Shown here piece after piece: positions 17,728 to 25,053 of a DNA stretch of 54,862 nucleotides. This DNA comes from a bacterium. Lineage in GTDB: Bacteria > Hydrothermota > DG-26 > JAUXAN01. How positions within the stretch are numbered: the first letter of the stretch is position 1; each line of letters opens with the position of its first letter. The notes beneath the pieces were generated by a model that was given only the letters and a program-made list of their open reading frames with translations, was not told where the DNA came from and did not search any database. The translations under genes and the position numbers were made by a program. The stretch lies in NCBI GenBank assembly GCA_030619885.1, contig JAUXAN010000012.1, positions 1 through 54,862 of the forward strand, in the 5' to 3' direction.

Positions 17728-18164
17728 GTAAAAAATGTAATTTTTCAAAAAAAATTAACCTAAAAATTAACTTTTATAAATAATGTAATATGGGAAAAAT
17801 AGGGGTACAGATGAACGCCCATACGGGTCCATACGGATCCGTAGGGATCGTATGACAGATTTGCAGGGAATGTCATTGCGAGGACGAAGTCCGTGGCAAT
17901 CTGTTACTGTTATGTAAAGTGTCAATCTTTTTTTACTCATTTAAGCATCTTTCTTCTCCTTTGATAAAAAGATACACAGGAATCAGAACTATCTGTTATG
18001 TAAAGTGTCAAGCTTTTTTTGTTGAAAATGTGATTTTTTACTTGTTTTTTTCCGAGTTGGACCGTATATATATAGGAAGGGGCGCAAGAATATGCTTTTC
18101 GAGACACTGCAGCCCCCTTCCCCCCAAAAATCTAAAAAGGAGGTAATTTAAAGTAAAAGTAAAA
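17728..18164. other. Gene-free region with repeats
   Basis: No credible gene. It holds a 'gtccatacggatccgtaggg' element (about 17826), a 'gtcattgcgaggacgaag' element (17869; relative on the opposite strand at 23195-23240), and a 19-bp direct repeat ctgttatgtaaagtgtcaa at 17907-17925 and 17993-18011, each followed by a T-run. A long-loop inverted repeat, ggaagggg (18075) with ccccttcc (18114), lies before the next gene. AAGGAGG at 18137-18143 is 20 nt from the only canonical start, TTG 18165. Confidence 0.6.
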
Positions 18165-19211
18165 TTGTTTGAAGCACCACAGGATATAGAGAAACAATGG
18201 GAGGAAACCGGCGGTTTTGGTCCGTGGAATGCCAAGGATTATCGCGAAATTTCTCCCAAAGAGGCTGCTGTGAAAAAATGCTTAAAGGCTTACATCGGCA
18301 GAGATGGAAAAATATATAAAATGAGATTTTATGAAAGCGGGTTTCCCAGGTTCGAATTTAGATATTCAAAAACTATGAAAAAATGCGGGAAGATGGAAAT
18401 CCTTACTCCTGAAAAGTCCCGTGTATATGTTACCAAGTACGATGTGAACTACCCAGACGAAGATCCAAATCTTGATTTAGAATTGGAGTATTCAAAAGAC
18501 AGCGATACAGTTGCGAGTAAAAGCAAAGATAAGTACAGAGATTCGTTATTTATCTACAAGAAAAAACCAATCCCTTTGATGAACGCCTATCGCATTATGG
18601 AAGAACCAGAGTGGGATATTACGAATTACTTTTCTGTAGAGAAATACCTGCATGAAAAGGGTTACCAAAAGGTTAAAATTATTCACTATGAAAAGGATGG
18701 AACTATAGAAAGTATAAGCAAGTATGTTCATAATGATGACTGTTACCTTGTGAGAGAAGAGACTTATCAGGGAAGCCTGTTAGGAGACCTTTTCCCTCTG
18801 CTCCGTCATACTTACTACTACGATATAAAACGATGTATTGCTAAAAAAATCTATTACTGTTACTGGATAGACAAATCCGGGGGGAAAATATCCGAAGATA
18901 GATTCAAATTCAACTCAGATGGACTTCTAACAGAAAAGCGGGAAGGTTCCTTCGAACCAGGAGGTAAATATTTAGAGAAAAAAAGGGTCAAATACATTTA
19001 TAATGATGCTTTTTTACTCGTTAAGAAAAAAACATTTTTGCAGGGAAATCTTGATAATTGGAAAATTCTTGCTTACAACGATAAAGGGAAAGTTATACTT
19101 GAACAGGAATTTGACAAGGATGGGACAGAAACCTTACATTATGAGTTCACTTATTACCCCTCCGGACGGATAAAAAGAATAAAGAGATGGTATAGTTACT
19201 GGCATCCATAA
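18165..19211 (+). CDS. Uncharacterised protein with YD/MORN-like beta-hairpin repeats
   Basis: 348 residues, unrecognised. Many strand-turn-strand units of the form Y-x-x-D-G-x-I/K (AYIGRDGKIYKMRFY, IIHYEKDGTIESISKY, YYPSGRIKRIKRW) resemble Rhs/YD or MORN-type repeats. No signal peptide or TM. A block PLMNAYRIMEEPEWDITNYF (about 140-159) matches a block in the product of 19715-20929, so the two are distant paralogues. The start is uncertain: the only canonical in-frame start after the upstream stop is TTG 18165, which lies 20 nt from AAGGAGG; ATG-less initiation closer to it is possible. It is the first of a run of plus-strand accessory genes. Confidence 0.6.
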   Translation: MFEAPQDIEKQWEETGGFGPWNAKDYREISPKEAAVKKCLKAYIGRDGKIYKMRFYESGFPRFEFRYSKTMKKCGKMEILTPEKSRVYVTKYDVNYPDEDPNLDLELEYSKDSDTVASKSKDKYRDSLFIYKKKPIPLMNAYRIMEEPEWDITNYFSVEKYLHEKGYQKVKIIHYEKDGTIESISKYVHNDDCYLVREETYQGSLLGDLFPLLRHTYYYDIKRCIAKKIYYCYWIDKSGGKISEDRFKFNSDGLLTEKREGSFEPGGKYLEKKRVKYIYNDAFLLVKKKTFLQGNLDNWKILAYNDKGKVILEQEFDKDGTETLHYEFTYYPSGRIKRIKRWYSYWHP

Positions 19212-19221
19212 AGGGGGAAAG

Positions 19222-19524
19222 ATGATTGACATCAACGATAGGGTAGAACTTGTAAAACCCATCGAGTTAAAAGATAAAGAAGGAAGAAAGATGGCATTCT
19301 ATTCAAAAGGAGAGACAGGAACTGTTACTGATACAGAAATAGAAGACGGAGAAAAAGGATATTATGTGGAATTTGATAAAGGCAGGGATGTTATACTCTG
19401 TGCTCAAGTATGTCTAAAGAAAACTGACAAACCGCTGGTGAAATTCATAACACAGGGTTTCAAAGAAGGTTATAGGGTTGAAGTTAAAAGAATGTTCTGT
19501 GAAACGGAAACCAATGGATGTTGA
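19222..19524 (+). CDS. Small SH3-like hypothetical protein, possibly truncated by an in-frame TGA
   Basis: 100 residues. Strand-rich, with two KOW/SH3-like hairpins: INDRVELVKPIEL and GETGTVTDTEIEDGEKGYYV, then GYRVEVKRMFCETETNGC at the end. GGGGGAAAG precedes the ATG. The reading frame continues open for 50 more codons after the TGA (19522-19524) to TAG 19675, with coding-like composition. The gene may therefore be an interrupted longer gene, or the TGA may be read through. Function unknown. Confidence 0.6.
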   Translation: MIDINDRVELVKPIELKDKEGRKMAFYSKGETGTVTDTEIEDGEKGYYVEFDKGRDVILCAQVCLKKTDKPLVKFITQGFKEGYRVEVKRMFCETETNGC

Positions 19525-19677
19525 GACTCGATTGATGGGGATGCTGAGACCGAGAACTTTCTCTATATCTGCAGGCAAATCTTTAATACTAAATATGATT
19601 GGAAAATAAAAAATGCACCAATCTTGATAAAGCATCTCAGGAGGCCGAGCAGATTGTTAAAATCAATTGCTTCATAG
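19525..19677 (+). pseudogene. Open continuation of the preceding gene after an in-frame TGA
   Basis: 50 codons in the same frame as 19222-19521, encoding DSIDGDAETENFLYICRQIF and a basic end (KHLRRPSRLLK), then TAG. It has no start codon or Shine-Dalgarno of its own. The simplest reading is a nonsense mutation; recoding of UGA cannot be excluded from sequence alone. Confidence 0.45.
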
Positions 19678-19714
19678 CAGAAGTTTTTAAAGAGCAACGC
19701 AAAAGGAGGGTGAC

Positions 19715-20929
19715 ATGATCAAAGAGATCAGGCACTTTGAGATAGTTGGAGATATCGAAAGGTTCAAGGATGAGTGGTTCAGACAAGACCAAGGACCGAT
19801 TATGAAAGTTAGCCATCGAGACCTCATCAAAACTTATCTCCTGCCGAATTTGGGTCGTGAGTTGAAAAGAAAAGAGACGAGGAAAGTTCCTTGTGCGAGA
19901 ATCTATTATGATGAGAACGACAAAATGGCTGGTATAAATATATACTACCAGGAGGATTTACTTTGTTCTTTCAAATACTATCATGGACTCCCGATAAAAA
20001 AGGAAGACAATGAAATTCGTGAAAACCAAAAATTGTTGAATACTAATAGATTTCTGAGCGAGCGTTTCGATGTAAAGTCTGTTCTTCTTCAAACTTCGGG
20101 TCGTCTCGTGAAATTAAAAGAGAAGTCGAGTCTTGACCGGGATAGAATCAGAGTCTTTAGTAAAGTTCCGGTGTTGCCTTTTGACATTTACATGCTTGAT
20201 CTTGAGGAGAACTTCCGCGACATGGAATATTTTTGCAAGCCTGAGTATGTTCTTTATGAAGCAGGATACAAAGAGATCGAAGAAAAATATATTGATATTG
20301 ATAGATTGGCAGTTCAGAAAATCCGTATGATCTATGACGAGGAAGGTTTTCTTATAAGAAAGGATATCTTCATTGAAACCCCATGGGGAGAATTTATCAA
20401 TCGTAAGACTACCAAGTGGTTCTACAATCTCAAAAATCACCTCATTTTCTGTAAAGAATTCTGGCATAGGAAAACTGAAAAATTTGAAGGTTCTGAGTAC
20501 ATAGGTTACTACGAGCTGGATGAGAGGAATTGTTTACTTCAACATCGCTTGTATGAAAGAAGTTCTGGAGATGACATTGAGGAAATCACAGACGAACATA
20601 CACCTGAAGGTATGGTTCCTTTCTGGAAGGTCTATTATAAGAGTGACGATGCTGGCAGAATCATAGAATACACCGTGGAGAATCTGGATGAAGTTTCGCA
20701 TCTATTCATCGCCTTAAAAAAGACATTTGAATATGATTCGCAGGGTCGATTTTACAGGGTCAAGGCATATAACGAAGACGACAAAATAGTAAGCATCACT
20801 ACTTATAAATATCCGAATCAAAGGCAGGTAGAAAGAATCTGCTGGTGTGCTGAGGATGATGTTCCATTTGTTGAGAAAATTAGTGCTATCAGTCAATGTA
20901 TTAAGGAAGACGAACTTACTGGAATTTAG
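19715..20929 (+). CDS. Uncharacterised protein, distant paralogue of the 18165-19211 product
   Basis: 404 residues, unrecognised. AAAGGAGGGTG precedes ATG 19715. Contains beta-hairpin units like IYYDENDKMAGINIYYQ, MIYDEEGFLIRKDIF and FEYDSQGRFYRVKAYNEDDK, typical of YD/Rhs-like or MORN-like repeats. The block VLPFDIYMLDLEENFRDMEY (about 151-170) aligns with PLMNAYRIMEEPEWDITNYF of the earlier gene. No signal peptide or TM. Rhs-like repeats can form toxin-encapsulating shells, but these proteins are far too short for that, so no function is assigned. Confidence 0.6.
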   Translation: MIKEIRHFEIVGDIERFKDEWFRQDQGPIMKVSHRDLIKTYLLPNLGRELKRKETRKVPCARIYYDENDKMAGINIYYQEDLLCSFKYYHGLPIKKEDNEIRENQKLLNTNRFLSERFDVKSVLLQTSGRLVKLKEKSSLDRDRIRVFSKVPVLPFDIYMLDLEENFRDMEYFCKPEYVLYEAGYKEIEEKYIDIDRLAVQKIRMIYDEEGFLIRKDIFIETPWGEFINRKTTKWFYNLKNHLIFCKEFWHRKTEKFEGSEYIGYYELDERNCLLQHRLYERSSGDDIEEITDEHTPEGMVPFWKVYYKSDDAGRIIEYTVENLDEVSHLFIALKKTFEYDSQGRFYRVKAYNEDDKIVSITTYKYPNQRQVERICWCAEDDVPFVEKISAISQCIKEDELTGI

Positions 20930-20969
20930 CAGATATCGAAGTTGAATAGCACAGAAGACAGGAGGGAAT

Positions 20970-21149
20970 ATGAAAAAGAAATCTAAATCTGAAATCCGCG
21001 AAGAGGAATTTAAGAAGATGAAGAAGAAATTAAAAATATATGAAAACCCAACCCCATTTTTCAAAAAGGATATTGAGCAGATGCTGAAGGAGGTGCCTCT
21101 GAAGAAGGTGAGGAAGGCTAAAAAATTGTGGAACGAACATTGCAAATGA
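20970..21149 (+). CDS. Small highly charged hypothetical protein
   Basis: 59 residues, about a third lysine (MKKKSKSEIREEEFKKMKKK at the start, then a PTPFFKKDIEQMLKEVPLKK segment). AGGAGGG lies 5 nt before the ATG, good support for a real gene despite its size. It lies between two accessory genes in the same direction and is probably cotranscribed. A helical, basic protein of this size could be an antitoxin-like or nucleic-acid-binding protein, but nothing specific is recognised. Confidence 0.6.
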   Translation: MKKKSKSEIREEEFKKMKKKLKIYENPTPFFKKDIEQMLKEVPLKKVRKAKKLWNEHCK

Positions 21150-21233
21150 ATTATAAAAAAGGAGAGAAGATAAGAACAGATTTATCGCTCTTTTGATGGT
21201 AGTTATAAGATAAGATATTCTATTTACACATTT

Positions 21234-21620
21234 GTGGATGCATCAATTATCCTTCTTTATCTTTACGGGTATATCACTGATGAGGAGATTGAGACAATAA
21301 GGAATGAGGAAAATTCTATGAAGATATTAGATAAGCACAAAGAGGATATTCTTGAAATCAAAGAGATTTATGAAAAATTGAAAGATGAAGGCATTTTGGG
21401 TAAAATACCAATGGATGTCAGGATACTCTCGTTTGGAGCAGGTCAGGTATTTACTTGTGCTGTAAGATCCGTCATTGATACATTGGAAAGATTGCATAAG
21501 GATATGAAATACATGAAAAGACGCTATTATGGTGGAGTTTTTGACTGGAATGAGGCAGTGCTTTTCAATGCCTTAATTTATAAATATTATAAAAAAGGAG
21601 GGAAAAGATGGCAAATTTAA
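21234..21620 (+). CDS. Hypothetical helical protein, N-terminus uncertain
   Basis: 128 residues from GTG 21234; unrecognised. Mainly helical, with a charged segment (EEIETIRNEENSMKILDKHK) and a conserved-looking centre, DVRILSFGAGQVFTCAVRSV. The frame is open and coding-like upstream to the TAA at 21171 (SFDGSYKIRYSIYTF precedes the GTG), with GGAGAG at 21161, but no canonical start lies there. The 5' end may be truncated or start at a rare codon. The 3' end overlaps the next gene by 13 nt. Confidence 0.5.
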   Translation: MDASIILLYLYGYITDEEIETIRNEENSMKILDKHKEDILEIKEIYEKLKDEGILGKIPMDVRILSFGAGQVFTCAVRSVIDTLERLHKDMKYMKRRYYGGVFDWNEAVLFNALIYKYYKKGGKRWQI

Positions 21621-22384
21621 TAAAGCAAGTTAAAAGAGCGGCAAGTCAAGTTTACAAGATACTGGGTTCAGGATATAAGGAAAAAGTTTATGAGGAAGCG
21701 TTGGCGTACGAATTCAGATTAAGAAATATACCTTATGACCGTCAGAGACATTGCGAACTTATTTATAAGAAACACAATGTTGGAACTACACTAATTGATT
21801 TGGTTGTTAATACTACTCTTATAGTTGAGACAAAAGCGGTTAAGAAATTTGCTGAAAGTCATAGAAATCAAGTTCGTGCCTATTATATATCATCAGGACT
21901 CGCGAAAGGGATATTACTCAATTTTCCTAAAGAAGGTGAAAATATTGTAATTGAGGAAATAGAACCTGTGAAAATAAAGCGTCCCAAGCCAAGAAGATAT
22001 GCGAAAAAAGGACAAGATACACTGAGCAAAATAAAGAACGCCGCTAATGAGGTATGCAGTATTCTTGGTACAGAATTTGTTTATCAGAATCTTGGACTTG
22101 ACATATATAAAAAGGCACTCGGTGTGGAGTTTAGATTGAATAAGATACCTTATACATATAGACCGCTTGAAGTATTTTATAAGGACCATGTAGTAGACTC
22201 TTATGAACCAGGTTTTGTGGTCGAAGACAAATGGCTCGTTAATTTGACTTCTAATGCTCAAATAGATGAGGGATCTATAGCAGATATGCAATATGCACTT
22301 GACTTGAGCGGTCTCAAAGAAGGTATAATTATAAACTTTCCACCCGCATCAGTTATAGCAGAAGTAAAAAATGTAAAAGTATAA
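21608..22384 (+). CDS. Tandem GxxExxY-family protein (PD-(D/E)xK nuclease-like), second copy degenerate
   Basis: 258 residues. The first half (about 1-125) is a GxxExxY protein: ILGSGYKEKVYEEALAYEF, then LIDLVV and IVETKAV, giving the D...E-x-K catalytic set, and a final GILLNFPKEG. The second half (about 137-258) repeats the fold: IKNAANEVCSILGTEFVYQN, EFRLNKIPY, and GIIINFPPAS. In copy two the E-x-K position reads VNLTS and the preceding Asp is lost, so it should be catalytically dead. AAGGAGGG precedes the ATG. GxxExxY proteins are widespread and of unknown substrate. Confidence 0.82.
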   Translation: MANLIKQVKRAASQVYKILGSGYKEKVYEEALAYEFRLRNIPYDRQRHCELIYKKHNVGTTLIDLVVNTTLIVETKAVKKFAESHRNQVRAYYISSGLAKGILLNFPKEGENIVIEEIEPVKIKRPKPRRYAKKGQDTLSKIKNAANEVCSILGTEFVYQNLGLDIYKKALGVEFRLNKIPYTYRPLEVFYKDHVVDSYEPGFVVEDKWLVNLTSNAQIDEGSIADMQYALDLSGLKEGIIINFPPASVIAEVKNVKV

Positions 22385-22563
22385 AAAAGATATGGAATGA
22401 AGCAAACAATGCCAGATTTTGAGAAACTGGAAAATCGGTGTCAGGTCCCATTTACTTGTATTTTTGTTTTACATATTTTGCTCATCATTTTGAAATCTCT
22501 TCCTTAAAAATAGGAAAAAATAGGGACAGCGCCCATTTATTTGTCTTCATTTGTATTTTAAAT
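22385..22563. other. Short intergenic region with mosaic repeats
   Basis: Contains tcggtgtcaggtcccattta and aaatagggacagcgcccatt, sequence phrases of the kind scattered between genes here ('agaaccgtccc' near 37580 and 39399). No ORF of note. It separates plus- and minus-strand genes converging here. Confidence 0.4.
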
Positions 22564-23058
22564 TTATTTCCATACTTTTGGCTTGAAATCTTTTGGGACA
22601 TCAAGTATCATTGTATCACCCAATGGGCTAAATACATAGAGTCCATTCTTTATTGCAAATTTAGATGCACCTTTATCATAATTGATTCCTGCTACAAATC
22701 CTATTATATCATAATTTTTATATTCCTTAAAATATTTTCCCGCCTCTTGTAAGGTCTCGATAAAATCTTTTATATCATCCGAAGAGCAGTGTGTCTTTGC
22801 TTCGCCTATTATTAGAGCCCTTTTACCGTCTTTTTCTGCAACCAATAATGTGTCAAATTCTGCAACAACCTTGCTGTTTTTCCAAACTTTTCTGCGATGG
22901 TAATTATCAGATACTTTATACCCCATTCTATTAAATATCTTGACTGCAGAAGGTGCGACTATACCCTCAACAAACCTTCCCCATTCATCAGTCAGATGTC
23001 TTATCTCTTTGTTTGAACTTTCCAGTGCTTTCCAGAATCTTTCTTCTGCATTATTCAT
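22564..23058 (-). CDS. PD-(D/E)xK nuclease-like protein (DUF3782-type)
   Basis: 164 residues from ATG 23058; the longer reading from 23175 runs through promoter and repeat sequence. Helical start (NNAEERFWKALESSNKEIRH), then VVAEFDTLLVAEKDGKRALI and IGEAKTH, which give the E/D...E-x-K metal-binding core of a restriction-endonuclease-like fold. The end, GVDKGAS-type FVAGINYDKGASKFA and GLYVFSPLGDTM, matches DUF3782/coiled-coil nuclease families. Function is unknown in these families. It is possibly related in role to the neighbouring GxxExxY gene. A promoter ends 6 nt before the ATG. Confidence 0.7.
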   Translation of the reverse strand: MNNAEERFWKALESSNKEIRHLTDEWGRFVEGIVAPSAVKIFNRMGYKVSDNYHRRKVWKNSKVVAEFDTLLVAEKDGKRALIIGEAKTHCSSDDIKDFIETLQEAGKYFKEYKNYDIIGFVAGINYDKGASKFAIKNGLYVFSPLGDTMILDVPKDFKPKVWK

Positions 23059-23064
23059 AATTAA

Positions 23065-23093
23065 TAAATATCGCAGATTTGACATTTTGTCAA
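23065..23093 (-). promoter_or_regulatory. Promoter of the PD-(D/E)xK gene
   Basis: Minus strand: TTGACA (23093-23088), 17-bp spacer, TATTTA (23070-23065), ATG 6 nt later. The upstream ggcgctccgtgttttttatt is shared with the region upstream of the HIT gene (9770-9789). Confidence 0.65.
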
Positions 23094-23190
23094 TAAAAAA
23101 CACGGAGCGCCAGAGATACTGACATCTCTGGATCCGTATGGACGGATAAACACGGAAAGGGAGAAAAAATTGCACAGATTAACAGAGTAA

Positions 23191-23245
23191 TGAGATTGTT
23201 TTGTCAGTCGCTTTGCTCCTTCCTCGCAATGACATTCTCGGTCAT
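23191..23245 (-). repeat. Dispersed 'gtcattgcgagg' repeat
   Basis: On the minus strand, gaatgtcattgcgaggaagg, the same core as on the plus strand at 17866-17885. It is part of a 280-bp gene-free stretch (23059-23338) that also holds a ggatccgtatgg element (23132) and a 'cacagattaacag' arm (23173). Confidence 0.6.
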
Positions 23246-23254
23246 CCTGTTGAC

Positions 23255-23275
23255 ATATGACTTTTTGGATTTAAA
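23255..23275 (+). repeat. 21-bp direct repeat, copy 1 (flanks the M50 gene)
   Basis: atatgactttttggatttaa plus one a, identical to 24044-24064. The pair brackets the M50 protease gene. Confidence 0.7.
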
Positions 23276-23338
23276 TCTTGTGGTTTCATTTTTAGAATTA
23301 CTTACATATTACGATTTTGTGTTGATAGGATAGTCCTA

Positions 23339-23998
23339 TTAAATCAAATGTAACAAGTCCTTCCCTGTAAATACCCATGAGAAAAAACGGATGAATGGAG
23401 ATATTACCCCCCAGATGAGTGAGATACCTGTTGCACGCTCTATCATTAAAGAAACGAAAATAAGACCTATTAAAAGAAAGGAACCGAACTGTTCAATTAT
23501 CGAATACCAACTCGCATAATTGGCAGGAAGAATTCCTTTCAATATCTTCGAGCCATCGAGTGGTGGAATTGGTATGAAATTGAAGAAGGCAAGGATGAGG
23601 TTTATCAAAACTGAATAGATGACCATAATATAGATAGGTTGCAAGAATCTTATTTCCTCAACAGGGATAAGGTTAAATATTCTGTAGACGATACCAAACC
23701 CTAGTGCACCCAGTATATTCGCTCCTGGTCCTGCCAGTCCAACCCATAACATATCCTTTCTTGGATTTGTGAAATTATATGGGTTCACAGGGACGGGTTT
23801 TGCCCATCCAAAATGGAATAAAAAGAGTGCAATCGTTCCTATAGGGTCTAAATGTTTTATCGGATTCAATGTGAGTCTACCGGCAAGTTTTGCGGTTGGG
23901 TCCTTTAATTTATAAGCAACCCAACCGTGTGAATATTCGTGGATTGTGAGTGCAAATAGAATGGGGAGTACCCACAGAAGAAAGCCAATTGCATTCAT
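23339..23998 (-). CDS. Site-2-protease-like M50 family membrane metalloprotease
   Basis: 219 residues with about five TM helices. HEYSH (residues 20-24) in the first TM supplies the zinc histidines and catalytic Glu; the third ligand is in FNFIPIPPLDGSKIL (about 138-152). DPTAKLAGRLTLNPIKHLDP is the family's conserved loop. It is the short rhomboid-sized S2P branch without PDZ domains. The substrate is unknown; such proteases often release membrane-bound regulators or clear signal-peptide remnants. It is 61 nt downstream of queE and flanked by 21-bp direct repeats, so it may not belong to that operon. Confidence 0.88.
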   Translation of the reverse strand: MNAIGFLLWVLPILFALTIHEYSHGWVAYKLKDPTAKLAGRLTLNPIKHLDPIGTIALFLFHFGWAKPVPVNPYNFTNPRKDMLWVGLAGPGANILGALGFGIVYRIFNLIPVEEIRFLQPIYIMVIYSVLINLILAFFNFIPIPPLDGSKILKGILPANYASWYSIIEQFGSFLLIGLIFVSLMIERATGISLIWGVISPFIRFFSWVFTGKDLLHLI

Positions 23999-24043
23999 CT
24001 TTACTTCATCAACCTCATTGCTTTTGGAGTCTCAGGTCTTGAT

Positions 24044-24064
24044 ATATGACTTTTTGGATTTAAA
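24044..24064 (+). repeat. 21-bp direct repeat, copy 2 (flanks the M50 gene)
   Basis: Identical to 23255-23275. Its last five bases overlap the 3' end of queE. Confidence 0.7.
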
Positions 24065-24695
24065 CACCCCTCTTTTGTGGTCCCCAGATGTATTTGTGGA
24101 GTTGTATGTTGAATATTACAGGAAGGTTGTCTTTAAATATCCACTCTGCAATGGCTTTCGGCTCAATTTTTCCAAAAACAGCAGAGAACAATACTTTGCA
24201 CTTTTCTGTAAGTGAATATTTCTTAATGATCTCCTTTGACCATTCGTAATCTCCCCTGGATGAAAGGACAAATTTTATCTCATCACTACTTCGCAGATTC
24301 TTTAAATTAGCCCATCGCATCTTTTCAGACTCTCCACTCGAAGGACATTTTATATCTATTATTCTGATGACCCTCGGGTCAAGTCCAGAGCAATCTAAAC
24401 TTCCATTGGTCTCAATGAGGACTTTGTAACCCTCATCGAGAAGTCTTTCAGCCAATAGATAGACTTCTTTCTGCATAAGCGGTTCTCCACCAGTAATTTC
24501 TACCAGCGGACACCTATAATTTCTTACCTTTGCAAGAACTTCATCTACAGCCATCTCACAGCCCTCCTCGTATGCATAAGTAGTGTCACAATAGGAACAT
24601 CTGAGATTACATCCTGTCAGTCTGATGAAGACGCACTGCAACCCTGCAAAAGAAGATTCTCCCTGTATGCTTTTGAAGATTTCACATACCTTCAT
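24060..24695 (-). CDS. queE: 7-carboxy-7-deazaguanine synthase
   Basis: 211 residues, a radical-SAM enzyme turning 6-carboxytetrahydropterin into the 7-deazaguanine base of queuosine. Motifs: FKSIQGESSFAGLQCVFIRL (substrate site), the cluster motif CNLRCSYC, and EITGGEPLMQ. The start overlaps the queD stop by 14 nt, and the preceding enzyme is QueD, so the substrate flows directly between them. The 3' end touches the direct repeat at 24044-24064. Confidence 0.93.
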   Translation of the reverse strand: MKVCEIFKSIQGESSFAGLQCVFIRLTGCNLRCSYCDTTYAYEEGCEMAVDEVLAKVRNYRCPLVEITGGEPLMQKEVYLLAERLLDEGYKVLIETNGSLDCSGLDPRVIRIIDIKCPSSGESEKMRWANLKNLRSSDEIKFVLSSRGDYEWSKEIIKKYSLTEKCKVLFSAVFGKIEPKAIAEWIFKDNLPVIFNIQLHKYIWGPQKRGV

Positions 24696-25053
24696 AAAAG
24701 ACGACTGAACACCCTTCCGATTCCCACACCCTTACAGATTTGATCGAAATAGGTCTCTTGACGAGTCTCTTCATTTCTGTATATATAAATTTTGCTATAT
24801 TTTCAGTAGAAGGGTTCGAAGAACGAAACTGTGGAAGATTGTTCAAATTTTTGTGGTCTAAAGTTCTTATCACCTTCCCAAGTAACTTTTTGAGTTTTCT
24901 GAAATCAATGCTAATTTCAAGTTTATCAAGGGCATCGGTTACGACAGCCACCTCGACTTTGAATGTGTGTCCATGAATGTCTGCACAGTCTCCTTCGTAT
25001 CCTATGATCTGGTGTGCAGATGAGAAGTGAGACTCGATTCTTACTTCATACAT
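24682..25053 (-). CDS. queD: 6-carboxytetrahydropterin synthase
   Basis: 123 residues of the PTPS/QueD family. Zinc histidines are in FSSAHQ and in IHGHTF; the catalytic cysteine is in GDCADIHGH (C-x3-H-x-H, QueD type). The C-terminal VWESEGCSVVFYE carries the pterin-anchoring Glu. It converts dihydroneopterin triphosphate to 6-carboxytetrahydropterin for queuosine. ATG 25053 shares one base with the rph stop (TGATG); TTG 25056 is the alternative. Confidence 0.93.
   Translation of the reverse strand: MYEVRIESHFSSAHQIIGYEGDCADIHGHTFKVEVAVVTDALDKLEISIDFRKLKKLLGKVIRTLDHKNLNNLPQFRSSNPSTENIAKFIYTEMKRLVKRPISIKSVRVWESEGCSVVFYEGM

Noticed and set aside
17907-18011. Insertion sequence ends (19-bp repeat ctgttatgtaaagtgtcaa)
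   Set aside because: The copies are direct rather than inverted and no transposase ORF lies between or near them.
19522-19524. Selenocysteine codon
   Set aside because: No clear SECIS-like hairpin right after the TGA and no selenoprotein family match; kept only as a possible recoding or mutation.
18165-20929. Rhs toxin system
   Set aside because: Proteins are short, without the Rhs core-domain signature, and no secretion or toxin domain is seen.
22385-22563. REP-associated transposase remnant
   Set aside because: Only intergenic phrases typical of such neighbourhoods; no coding remnant.
24060-24682. PreQ1 riboswitch for the que genes
   Set aside because: queD and queE lie inside an overlapping operon with no leader of their own.
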